This document shows positions 24,492 to 32,586 of a DNA stretch of 64,000 nt, one piece after another (the first letter of the stretch is position 1; every line of letters starts with the position of its first letter). The DNA is from Actinomadura xylanilytica (GTDB lineage: Bacteria; Actinomycetota; Actinomycetes; Streptosporangiales; Streptosporangiaceae). The stretch lies in the NCBI RefSeq assembly GCF_030283145.1, contig NZ_JASNWE010000004.1, positions 799,704-863,703 on the forward strand. Reading direction: 5' to 3'. The notes under the pieces were generated by a model. It saw only the letters and a list, made by a program, of their open reading frames with translations, was not told where the DNA came from and ran no database searches. The translations under genes were made by a program, and so were the position numbers.

Positions 24492-25786
24492 CCGCACCCG
24501 CCCAGCCCGCCCAGCCCGTCCGGCCCGGATTGCCCGTCCGGCCCGTCCGGCCCGTCCGGCCCGGCTTGCCCGCGCAGGCCGCCGCCGCGCGGCTCCCGGC
24601 GATCTCCGGGCACCAGGCCGCGCTGGACGGGCTGCGCGCGGTCGCGGCGCTGGCGGTGCTGGTGTTCCACGTCGCGGCGAGCACCGGGTACCTCACCCGT
24701 CCGGGGGGCGTGGCGGCGCTGCTGTCGCGCGGCGAGATCGGAGTGCCGATCTTCTTCACGCTGTCCGGGCTGCTGCTGTACCGGCCGTGGGCCGCTGCGG
24801 CGCTCGGGCTGCGGCGCCCCCCGGGCACGGGCCCGTACCTCTGGAAGCGGGCGCTGCGGCTGCTGCCCGCGTACTGGCTCCTCGTCGTGGTGAGCACGCT
24901 GCTGTACTCGCGCGACCATCTCGCCGACGTGTGGCACTGGGTCCAGATGCTCACCCTCACCTACAACTACGATCCGCACCCCTGGTGGAACGACCACCTG
25001 GGGCCCAAGGGCATGGGGCAGATCTGGAGCCTGACGGTCGAGGCCGCGTTCTACGTGACGCTGCCGCCCACCGCGTTCGTCCTGGGCCGCTGGGCGGTCC
25101 GGGCCGCCGACCTCGGCGGACGGGCCCGGCGGCTGCTGTACGGCATCGGCGCCTACTCGGCGCTCGCCGCCGTCTACGTGGCGGCGCTCTCGCCGAGCGC
25201 CGACCGCGAGTTCCTCGGCAACTGGCTGCCGCGCTACCTCGCCTGGTTCGGCGTCGGCATGGCGCTCGCGGTGCTCTCGGTGTGGGCCAACGCCGAGCCC
25301 GGCCCGGACGGTCCGGTCCGCCGGTTCTGCCGGACGGTCGCCGGGTCGTGGGGACTCTGCTGGACGGCCGCCGGGCTGTTCTACTGCGTCGCGGCCACTC
25401 CGATCACCGGCCTGTCCCGGCTGTACGAGGTCAACGTCTGGACCTCGGAGCTGCAACTCGTCCTGTACGGGCTGGTCGCGGCGTTCCTGGTCGCGCCGGT
25501 CGCGCTGGCCCCGGCCGCCCACCCGGTGACGCGGCTGGTGCTGGGCAACCGCGCGATGGCGTTCCTCGGGAAGATCTCCTACAGCATCTTCCTATGGCAG
25601 TTCGTGGTCATATTCGTGTGGTTCGGCGTCACGGGGCATCCGCCGTTCACCGGCACCCTGCTGATCGACCTGCCGGTGTGCGCCGCGCTGACCATCGCCC
25701 TCGCGGCGCTGAGCCACCGGCTCGTCGAGGAACCCGCCCGCCGCCTCGGCACCCGCGTCCTGTCCCGTCCCCGGACCCGCGCCTGA
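24488..25786 (+). CDS. Acyltransferase-3 (OafA/YrhL-like) membrane O-acyltransferase
   Basis: This 432-residue protein has about ten membrane helices and the acyltransferase-3 pattern. The catalytic His lies in ALAVLVFHVA, FFTLSGLLLYRPW and LWKRALRLLPAYW follow, and GQIWSLTVEAAFY with Glu comes later. It would O-acylate a cell-surface glycan or lipid-linked sugar. The N-terminus (about residues 8-30) is a short Pro-Val-Arg repeat (RPVRPVRPG) made from a GTCCGGCCC-type tandem repeat and is likely a disordered tail. The start is fixed by ATGA overlap with the GT2 gene. The 3' end overlaps the convergent AftD-like gene by 140 bases. Confidence 0.9.
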   Translation: MTAPAQPAQPVRPGLPVRPVRPVRPGLPAQAAAARLPAISGHQAALDGLRAVAALAVLVFHVAASTGYLTRPGGVAALLSRGEIGVPIFFTLSGLLLYRPWAAAALGLRRPPGTGPYLWKRALRLLPAYWLLVVVSTLLYSRDHLADVWHWVQMLTLTYNYDPHPWWNDHLGPKGMGQIWSLTVEAAFYVTLPPTAFVLGRWAVRAADLGGRARRLLYGIGAYSALAAVYVAALSPSADREFLGNWLPRYLAWFGVGMALAVLSVWANAEPGPDGPVRRFCRTVAGSWGLCWTAAGLFYCVAATPITGLSRLYEVNVWTSELQLVLYGLVAAFLVAPVALAPAAHPVTRLVLGNRAMAFLGKISYSIFLWQFVVIFVWFGVTGHPPFTGTLLIDLPVCAALTIALAALSHRLVEEPARRLGTRVLSRPRTRA

Positions 25787-28700
25787 CCCCTCGCCCGCTG
25801 CCGGGGCGCCGCGCGGGGCAGGTGTCGGGGTCGCGGGGCGCGGCCAGCATCGCCGCGAGCCGTCCGACCACGACCAGGCACAGGAGCTGCGGGGCGACGT
25901 CGCGCACGGCGGTGAGCACGGTGCCCTCGGCACCGTGCCCGGCCATCCGGTCGCCCGCCGCCAGCAGGACCCCGCCGGCCGTCATCGCCGCCACCACCGG
26001 CCACACCGAGCGGAGCCCGCGCGCCGCGTCACCGGAGCGGCGCTGCGCCCAGTCGGTGACCAGCGCCACCGCCGCCGTGACCACCGCGCCCAGCGGCCCG
26101 CCGAGCCAGAACCCGAGGGCGGCAGCGGTCGCGAACGCCGCCGCCCGGCGCGCCGTCCCCGGCGCCGGTCCGGCACCCCCGCCGAGCAGGACGTCCGGGC
26201 CCCTCCGGACGGCGGCGGCGACGGCGGGACGGGCCCATACCGCCGCGATCAGCAGCACCACGAGCAGGCTGAGCCCGGCCAGCAGCGCGCCCCGGTAGAT
26301 CCCGTCGGGCCCGTAGGTGAGCCGGACCGTCCCCGTGGTCCCCGCCGGGACGGCCCACGCCTGCCGCCATCCGTCCAGCCGGACGGGCCGCAGCTCGGGG
26401 CCGTCGCCGACGCGCGCGCGCCAGCCGGCGTTGAAGTTCTCGTTGACCACCAGGTAGGACGCCTTCGCCGCGTTCACCTCGACCTCGCGCTCGCCCTTGC
26501 CCCACGTTCGGACGTCGACCGGGCCGCTCTCCTCCCGGCTCGCCAGGCCGAGGCGGCTGCCGGGGTCGACCACCAGCGAGTCGACCCGGTAGCCGCCCCC
26601 GCCCGCGCCGATCGCGTTGCCGCCCTGGGCGACCTGGGGGGCGGCGCCGCAGGTCTCGAAGCGCATCGCGCGTCCGCCGAGGACGTCGCCGGCGGTCCCG
26701 GTGATCCGCGTCTCGGCCCGCGTCCCGTTCACCCGGACGGCGGGGCCGAGGCCGCAGCGGGTGGTGAACGGGGTGCCGCCCGGCACGCTGAGCGGCCGGA
26801 CGCCCGGGACGGCGACCTCGCCGATCTGCACCGGCACCGGCACGGAGCCGAACCGCAGCGTCAGCCGGTCGGTGGTGATCGGCTGGAAGCGCAGCCTCCC
26901 GGCCCCGTCGAGCAGCCCCTCCCGCACCTCGCCGTGCGCGCCGGTCACGGTGAGCCGCAGCGCCGTGCCCGTCCCGGATGGCCGCCGGACGGTCAGTTCC
27001 CCGATCCGCCGGGCCCTCCCCCACGAGATCGTCAGGTGCGGGTCGCGGTCGTCGCCCGCCGCCGTCCAGGTGGTGGCGGGGTCGCCGTCGAACGCCGAGC
27101 GGGGCAGCCCGGCGGGGTGCCGGGTCCAGGTGGAGCTCGCGGTCACCCGCACCGGGGAGCGGCCCCGGGTGACCCGCTCGGCGAGCGCCGGGTCGGTGAG
27201 CACCGCCGAGCCGGTGATCCGCGCCGCCGCGCCGGACGGGGACGAGAAGCGGCGCTCGAAACCGTCCCCCTCCTCGTCGCCCCGGCCGAGCTCGGGCGAG
27301 CAGACCCAGCGCGCCGAGCCCTTCATGCACTCGGGCCGCGGCGGGACGGACCGCGCCATCACCTGCGCGGGCACCGCCCCGTCCGGCCCAGCCCCGTCCG
27401 GCCCCGCCGCGGACGCGGGCGGCGCGGCGGGCATGGCCAGGTAGCGGGTCGCGCGCACGCCCTCGATCTTCAGGTCGGAGATCGCCACCCGCGCGGCGGC
27501 CGTCGACACCGGCTCGCGCGCGAGCGCCAGCACCCGGATCCGCACCCAGCCGGTGCGCCCGGCGGGGACCTTCAGGCGCTGCGGCCCGGCCACCGCCCGC
27601 ACGTCCTGTTCGGCCGTCCCCGCCGCGGTCTCCACCGCGATCCGGGACGGCGGCGGGCCGAGGAACGCGTTCTGGCCGAACGACGCCTCGACCGTGCCGG
27701 GCTCGCGCTCGCCGTCCAGGTCGACCCGCAGCCACTGGCCGACGGGCCCGCCGAACCCGCCGGTGATCCAGCGGGTCCCGGGGTCGCCGTCCAGCGCGGC
27801 GTACGGGAGCGCGCCCGGGTCGTCGAACCCGGGGATCGCCTCGGCGTCGGACGCCGACGACGACGCCACCACGTTCCTGATCCCGTCGTACCCGGCGGTG
27901 GTGCGGTACCCGCGCCAGCCCGCCTCCTCCGGGTCGGCGCCGCGCCCCCGGGTGTCCGAGCGCGGACGGTCGCCGGTCATCGTCGGCGAGATCTGGGCGC
28001 GGATCTCGCCGAGGGCCCGCTCCCGCCAGCGCAGCGCGTCCGACACGACCGGTTCGGCGGACGCGCCCGGGTCGTCGTCGTCCAGCAGCACCGGGCGGCC
28101 GTTCAGCAGCCCGTTGTCGGCGAGGCCGAGCAGCCCCTCGGGGGCGCCGTGGACGCGGAGCGCGCGGCCCGCGTCGAGCAGGCCCACCACGTCGTCGGCG
28201 CCCGCCACCTCGAACACCTCGACCGGCGCGTACGGCTGGTCGTACGCGCCGATCGCGTCGCCCGCCCAGCCGCCGGCGTTCTGGTCGCCGAACGACGCCA
28301 CCCGGGTGATGCCGGGCGAGGTCTCCAGCGCCTCGTGCACCCGCGCGGGCCACGCGCCCCGCAGGTCGGCGCGGGTCAGGTCGTTGCGGACCAGCAGGTA
28401 CCGCACGCCCATCCGGGCGAGGATCTCGGTGAGGCCGGGCGAGCCGCGTCCGGCCGACACCCGCTGGTCGATGGCGTCCATGACCCGCGCGTAGCCGGGC
28501 GACCCCTGCGGGACGAGCTGCCGCGCCCCCCACCGCGCCCGCAGCAGGGGCTGCATGATGTCGTCCATCGGACGGCCCCAGGAGTAGTCGCCGAACCGCG
28601 CCCCGGGCAGCGCCACCACCGCCTGCTCGCCCGCCCGGCCGTTCAGCCACTTCGCCGCGTCCTTCCAGTACTTGGGGACGGCCGCGAAGTCGCCGGTGCC

Positions 28701-30104
28701 GGCCAGTCCGTTGGTGAGCGCCGGGGTCGCGACGGCGCCGAGGGCCGCGACGGCCACCGCCAGCAGACCGAGCCGGGCGCGTGGCCGGCGCAGCGTGCCC
28801 GGCAGGTGCGCGAGGCCGAGCGCGAGCGGCAGCCGGATCAGGCCGTCGAACTTGTACAGGTTGCGGAACGGCGCGAGCGGACCGTCGAGCAGGTCGCGCA
28901 CCGGCCCGGCGGCCGGGCTCTGCACCGGCCCGGAGTGCCCGGCGGCGACGATCGCCACCCCGGCCAGCAGCACCAGCAGCAGGAAGCCGCGTTCGGGCAG
29001 GTCGCGGCGGGCCAGTCCGGCCAGGCCGAGCGCGGCGAGCAGCGCGGTCACCACGATCGGCGCGGTCTGCGCCGAGAGCGCGTGCCCGACCGGCAGCGAC
29101 GAGGCGTCCAGGTAGTTGAGCCAGCGCTCGGCGCCGCGGAACACGTTCACCAGGCTGGTCGGCGCGGTCGTGGTGTCGGCCTTCTCGGTGTAGCCGAGCC
29201 ACGAGAACCCGTACCTGCCGGTCAGCAGCAGCGGGACGAGCCACCAGGCCACCGCGGCGCCGACCGCGCCCGACCACCACGCCGCCAGCCGCCACCGTCC
29301 CGGCGTGCGGCGCGGACGGGTCACCAGGTACAGGGCCGGGACGGCGAGCACCGCGACCGTCGCCGAACCGTTGATCCCCCCGCACAGCGCCACCGCGATC
29401 CCGGACTGGGCCGCCGCGCGAATCCGCCCGCCGCGGCCCCCGCCGCCGCGGGCCCCGCCGCCACGGCGCCGGGCGCCGCGCCCGGCGCCGCCACCACCAC
29501 TCGCGGCGCCGCTTCCGACGTCCATCACGGTGACCAGCGGCAGCACGATCCACGGCAGCATCGCCAGCGGCAGGTACTCCCAGGAGTTCTGGCCGAGCGC
29601 GGACAGCCCGTGCGGGCCGAGCGCGTACGCCATCGCGCCGATCAGCCGGGTCACCGGACCGCCCGCGCCGAGCCGCGCCGCCAGCCGCCGGGCCCCGAGG
29701 AACGCCGCGCACAGCAGCGCCGCCAGCCACATCCGCTGCGTGATCCACGCCGGGACTCCGGCCAGCTGGCCGAGCGCGTAGAACGGGCCCATCGGGAAGA
29801 AGTAGCCGGCCGCCTGGTTCTGGAGTTGCCCGAACTGCTCGGGGTCCCACAGGTGCAGCGCGCGGCCGAGGAACCCGACCGGGTTCACCGCCATGTCGAT
29901 CTTGGTGTCGGACAGGATCCGGCCCGGCCGGGTGGAGGTGGCCAGCACGGTCAGGGCCAGGCAGCACACCAGCGTCCGGAACCGGTCCCGCAGCCGGTCG
30001 TCGACCTCGGCGCGGGGCGGGCGGTCGTCGCGGTCTGCGGCGTCCACCCGGCGCGCCAGCCGCTCGGCGGACCCCGCGAGGTCCCTGCCCGTACCGACCG
30101 CCAT
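25647..30104 (-). CDS. AftD-like giant GT-C glycosyltransferase (DUF3367) with carbohydrate-binding domains
   Basis: This protein of 1485 residues has an N-terminal multi-helix GT-C region (about 40-500), opening with RILSDTKIDMAVNPVGFL and QNQAAGYFFPMGPFYALGQL as in AftD. Two F5/8-type (discoidin-like) modules follow: about 765-880 (GDPGTRWITGG, GQWLRVDLD) and about 1015-1110 (FDGDPATTWTAAGDDRDP). Then come the C-terminal domain (NENFNAGWRARVGDGPELRPV) and more helices. Near residue 195-230 is a Gly/Arg-rich loop. AftD adds alpha-1,3-arabinofuranose in mycobacteria; the sugar here is unknown. ATG 30104 follows GGGGAGGAG. The last 46 codons are antisense to the acyltransferase and read as Arg/Gly low complexity, so the working protein may end earlier. 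Confidence 0.85.
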   Translation of the reverse strand: MAVGTGRDLAGSAERLARRVDAADRDDRPPRAEVDDRLRDRFRTLVCCLALTVLATSTRPGRILSDTKIDMAVNPVGFLGRALHLWDPEQFGQLQNQAAGYFFPMGPFYALGQLAGVPAWITQRMWLAALLCAAFLGARRLAARLGAGGPVTRLIGAMAYALGPHGLSALGQNSWEYLPLAMLPWIVLPLVTVMDVGSGAASGGGGAGRGARRRGGGARGGGGRGGRIRAAAQSGIAVALCGGINGSATVAVLAVPALYLVTRPRRTPGRWRLAAWWSGAVGAAVAWWLVPLLLTGRYGFSWLGYTEKADTTTAPTSLVNVFRGAERWLNYLDASSLPVGHALSAQTAPIVVTALLAALGLAGLARRDLPERGFLLLVLLAGVAIVAAGHSGPVQSPAAGPVRDLLDGPLAPFRNLYKFDGLIRLPLALGLAHLPGTLRRPRARLGLLAVAVAALGAVATPALTNGLAGTGDFAAVPKYWKDAAKWLNGRAGEQAVVALPGARFGDYSWGRPMDDIMQPLLRARWGARQLVPQGSPGYARVMDAIDQRVSAGRGSPGLTEILARMGVRYLLVRNDLTRADLRGAWPARVHEALETSPGITRVASFGDQNAGGWAGDAIGAYDQPYAPVEVFEVAGADDVVGLLDAGRALRVHGAPEGLLGLADNGLLNGRPVLLDDDDPGASAEPVVSDALRWRERALGEIRAQISPTMTGDRPRSDTRGRGADPEEAGWRGYRTTAGYDGIRNVVASSSASDAEAIPGFDDPGALPYAALDGDPGTRWITGGFGGPVGQWLRVDLDGEREPGTVEASFGQNAFLGPPPSRIAVETAAGTAEQDVRAVAGPQRLKVPAGRTGWVRIRVLALAREPVSTAAARVAISDLKIEGVRATRYLAMPAAPPASAAGPDGAGPDGAVPAQVMARSVPPRPECMKGSARWVCSPELGRGDEEGDGFERRFSSPSGAAARITGSAVLTDPALAERVTRGRSPVRVTASSTWTRHPAGLPRSAFDGDPATTWTAAGDDRDPHLTISWGRARRIGELTVRRPSGTGTALRLTVTGAHGEVREGLLDGAGRLRFQPITTDRLTLRFGSVPVPVQIGEVAVPGVRPLSVPGGTPFTTRCGLGPAVRVNGTRAETRITGTAGDVLGGRAMRFETCGAAPQVAQGGNAIGAGGGGYRVDSLVVDPGSRLGLASREESGPVDVRTWGKGEREVEVNAAKASYLVVNENFNAGWRARVGDGPELRPVRLDGWRQAWAVPAGTTGTVRLTYGPDGIYRGALLAGLSLLVVLLIAAVWARPAVAAAVRRGPDVLLGGGAGPAPGTARRAAAFATAAALGFWLGGPLGAVVTAAVALVTDWAQRRSGDAARGLRSVWPVVAAMTAGGVLLAAGDRMAGHGAEGTVLTAVRDVAPQLLCLVVVGRLAAMLAAPRDPDTCPARRPGSGRGVRRGSGDGTGRGCRGGGRVPRRAGGSAPRGRWSARRTPAGRSAGCR

Positions 30105-30163
30105 GACGCTCGCGCTCCTCCCCGACCCCGTCCACCCGGGCGTCCCGGCCCTCGGAAGTACGG

Positions 30164-31549
30164 TCAGGCCCCGCCGTCCTGGACCCGGCCGAGCAGCCGT
30201 TCCAGCGGGCTCGCGGGCCGCGCGCCGAGCGCCGCGCCGTGGTCGCGGAGCAGCTCGTCCCGGAGGGGGCCCTCCACGACCCGTGGATGCCCGTCACCGT
30301 ACCGTTCGACCACATGTGCGCCGGAATCAGCGGTGGAGCTGGTGCCCATCCGCACCGCCGCCGCGACCAGCTCGCCCAGCCGCGCGGCGCTGCGCGCCCA
30401 GTCGAACTCGCCCGCCCAGGCCCGGCAGTCGGCGGCGATCCGGGCGCGGCGGTCCGGGTCGTCCAGTTCCTTGAGCGCCCGTTCGACCGTCCCGGCCAGC
30501 TCGTCGCCCTCGGGCACGAGCCACCCGGTCACCCCGTCGCGGACGGCGTCGCGCAGCCCGTCGACGTCGTAGGCGACGGTCGGCACGCCGAACGCGGCGG
30601 CCTCGGCCACGCACAGCCCCCAGCCCTCCCCCTGCGAGGCGCTCAGGTGCAGGTCGGCGCGGGCCACCAGGGCCGCCTTCTCCGCCTCGGACACGAACCC
30701 GTGCAGGACGACGGCGCCGTCCAGCCCGCGCTCGGTGATCTCGGCGGCCAGCCGGTCGTGCTCGGGCCCGCGCCCGACGACGCCGACCCGCAGGCCGGGC
30801 CACCGCTCCCGGAGCCGCTCGGCGAGGTCGAGGATCAGCCCGACCCGCTTGTGCGGGACGAGCCGCGTCACGCACACCAGCTCAGGCCCCCCGGTGGGCG
30901 CGCCGGACGGCCCGCCGGACGGAGCGCGGACGGGCTCGGCGGGACGCCCCGCCCGGACCGGGCCGTCCGGGACGGTCACGCCGACCGGCACCAGGTAGAC
31001 CGGGCCCGTCCAGGCCAGCCGCTCGCGCAGCGCCGCCATCGTGGTGAGCGAGATCGCCGTGCAGGCGTGCCGCCGGTAGGCGCGGCGCGCGACCGGTCCT
31101 TCGAGCATCCGGCCCACCCACGCCAGCCACGCCGGGAAGTACAGGCCGAACTGCGCGTCGTGCACGTGGAAGATCGAGCAGAACACCGGCACCCGGCGCG
31201 GCAGCGCCCACGGGGTGAAGAACGGGATGCCGTTCTGGCAGTCGATCACCGCGTCGAACCGGCGGCGCCGCGCCAGCATCCAGCACCACACCAGCGGGTA
31301 CACGGTGAACCGCCCGCCCAGCCGGACGAAGTCGACCCCCTCGACCCGGCCCCAGCGCCGCTGGCCCGCGGCCTGGCAGGTCACGTAGGTCACCCGGGCG
31401 CCGCTCGCGGCGAACCGCCGCGCCATCTCCCAGGCGTACCGCTCCGCCCCGCCCGCGGCCGGATGCCAGGGATCGCGCCAGTTGACGATCGCGATGCGCA
31501 GGCCGGAGACGTCGGGTGCGCGGCGCACGCCGGAGGGGCGGGTCCGCAT
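30164..31549 (-). CDS. GT4-family glycosyltransferase
   Basis: This 461-residue GT-B enzyme has the N-terminal acceptor domain pattern IAIVNWRDPWHPAAGGAERY. The C-terminal donor domain shows VTRLVPHKRVGLILDLAERL, VGRGPEHDRL and the GT4 EX7E region SQGEGWGLCVAEAAAFGVP. The usual E in the first position is retained (GEGWGLCVAE). It uses an NDP- or GDP-sugar on a lipid or glycan acceptor. ATG 31549 overlaps the stop of the upstream GT2 gene (TGATG), fixing the start. A short Pro/Gly linker near residues 215-235 separates the two lobes. Specificity is unknown. Confidence 0.88.
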   Translation of the reverse strand: MRTRPSGVRRAPDVSGLRIAIVNWRDPWHPAAGGAERYAWEMARRFAASGARVTYVTCQAAGQRRWGRVEGVDFVRLGGRFTVYPLVWCWMLARRRRFDAVIDCQNGIPFFTPWALPRRVPVFCSIFHVHDAQFGLYFPAWLAWVGRMLEGPVARRAYRRHACTAISLTTMAALRERLAWTGPVYLVPVGVTVPDGPVRAGRPAEPVRAPSGGPSGAPTGGPELVCVTRLVPHKRVGLILDLAERLRERWPGLRVGVVGRGPEHDRLAAEITERGLDGAVVLHGFVSEAEKAALVARADLHLSASQGEGWGLCVAEAAAFGVPTVAYDVDGLRDAVRDGVTGWLVPEGDELAGTVERALKELDDPDRRARIAADCRAWAGEFDWARSAARLGELVAAAVRMGTSSTADSGAHVVERYGDGHPRVVEGPLRDELLRDHGAALGARPASPLERLLGRVQDGGA

Positions 31550-32400
31550 CAGGGCCCGGACCCCGAGGTCTCGGTCACCGCGAGCGGCATCGCCCGAGCC
31601 CGCCCCTCGCGCGCGCCGTCCGCGCCGTCCGCCGAGGCGGACGCGGTGGAGGTGGGCGCGGCGGACGCGGCGGGTTCGGAGGCGGCCCGCCAGGTGAGCG
31701 CGCGGATCCGGGCAAGGTCGCACAGGCAGGCGACCGAGTGCCGCCGGACCGAGAAGGTGCTGCCGGGGACGTCCCGCCACTCGACCGGCACGTCGGTGAC
31801 CGCCGCGCCGCGCCGCGCGCACTGCATCAGCAGCTCGGCGTCGAACGCGAAGCCCGTGGTGCGCAGATCGGCGGCGGCGGCGCGGGCGAGCGGCCCGGCG
31901 AAGAACTTGAAGCCGCACTGGGTGTCGGTGACGCCGCCCGCCAGGTCGCGGATCAGCCGGTTGAAGGTGATCGCGCCGAGCTTGCGCAGCGGGCTGCTGT
32001 AGTCCTCGACGCGGGAGTCGGGGTGCCGGCGGGAGCCGACGACCACCGGGTCGCCCGCCCGCAGCAGCTCCAGCACCTGGCCGAGCGCCGCCAGGCCGGT
32101 CGCCATGTCGGCGTCGCAGAACCCCACGTACGGGGCGCGGGTGGCCAGCAGCCCCGCGCGCACCGCCGCGCCCTTGCCGCGCCGCGCGCAGCCGAGCAGC
32201 CGCACCGGCACCGGCCCCGCCCACTCGCGCGCGATCGCGGGCGTCGCGTCGTCGCTGGCGTTGTCGACGACGATCACTTCGGCGGGCACGTCCAGCCGGC
32301 GCAGCGCGGCGCTCAGCTCGGCCAGCCCGCGCGGCAGCCGGGCGGCCTCGTTGTGCGCCGGGACCACGATCTCCAGGAGGACGGGGCCGTCCGCGTTCAT
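31549..32400 (-). CDS. DPMS-type GT2 (polyprenyl-phosphate sugar synthase-like)
   Basis: This 283-residue glycosyltransferase is of the dolichyl-phosphate mannose/glucose synthase group. It opens EIVVPAHNEAARLPRGL, continues VIVVDNASDDATP, and has the metal-binding DAD in VGFCDADMATG. TDTQCGFKFF and WRDVPGSTFSV are hallmarks of the prokaryotic DPG/DPM-like branch. It probably loads a sugar on polyprenyl phosphate, which could feed the GT-C enzyme at 25647, since GT-C enzymes use such donors. The last 45 residues are Ala/Ser-rich and likely disordered. ATG 32400 is the first plausible start. Its product sugar is unknown. Confidence 0.88.
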   Translation of the reverse strand: MNADGPVLLEIVVPAHNEAARLPRGLAELSAALRRLDVPAEVIVVDNASDDATPAIAREWAGPVPVRLLGCARRGKGAAVRAGLLATRAPYVGFCDADMATGLAALGQVLELLRAGDPVVVGSRRHPDSRVEDYSSPLRKLGAITFNRLIRDLAGGVTDTQCGFKFFAGPLARAAAADLRTTGFAFDAELLMQCARRGAAVTDVPVEWRDVPGSTFSVRRHSVACLCDLARIRALTWRAASEPAASAAPTSTASASADGADGAREGRARAMPLAVTETSGSGP

Positions 32401-32437
32401 CGGAACGTCGGTGCGGTGTGCCCTCGGAGGGCCTCGG

Positions 32438-32569
32438 TCATCGAGAGCCGTAGTTGTAGAGCGGCTTGATCACGGGGTCGCTCTGCGAGGCGTTGGCCAG
32501 GTGGACCACGCCGAACGACGCGAGCGCGGCCAGCAGGACGCCTGTCACGGCCGCGATGGCAATGCGCAT
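32438..32569 (-). CDS. DUF2613-like small secreted/anchored peptide
   Basis: This gene encodes a 43-residue peptide: an N-terminal hydrophobic helix (IAIAAVTGVLLAALASFGVV) and a short tail ending PLYNYGSR. Length, single helix and the terminal YG-R match DUF2613, which in Mycobacterium tuberculosis (Rv0236A) lies beside aftD (Rv0236c). Here it is two genes upstream of the AftD-like gene on the same strand, so context supports the call. ATG 32569 follows GGAAGG. It may be a small subunit or chaperone of the glycosyltransferase system; that role is a guess. Confidence 0.7.
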   Translation of the reverse strand: MRIAIAAVTGVLLAALASFGVVHLANASQSDPVIKPLYNYGSR

Positions 32570-32586
32570 CTGGGGGCCCTTCCACG

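Noticed and set aside
25935..30572. Very long plus-strand open frame (about 1545 codons)
   Set aside because: It is antisense to the AftD-like gene, its translation is Arg/Pro/Gly/His-rich without domains, and it is an effect of high GC.
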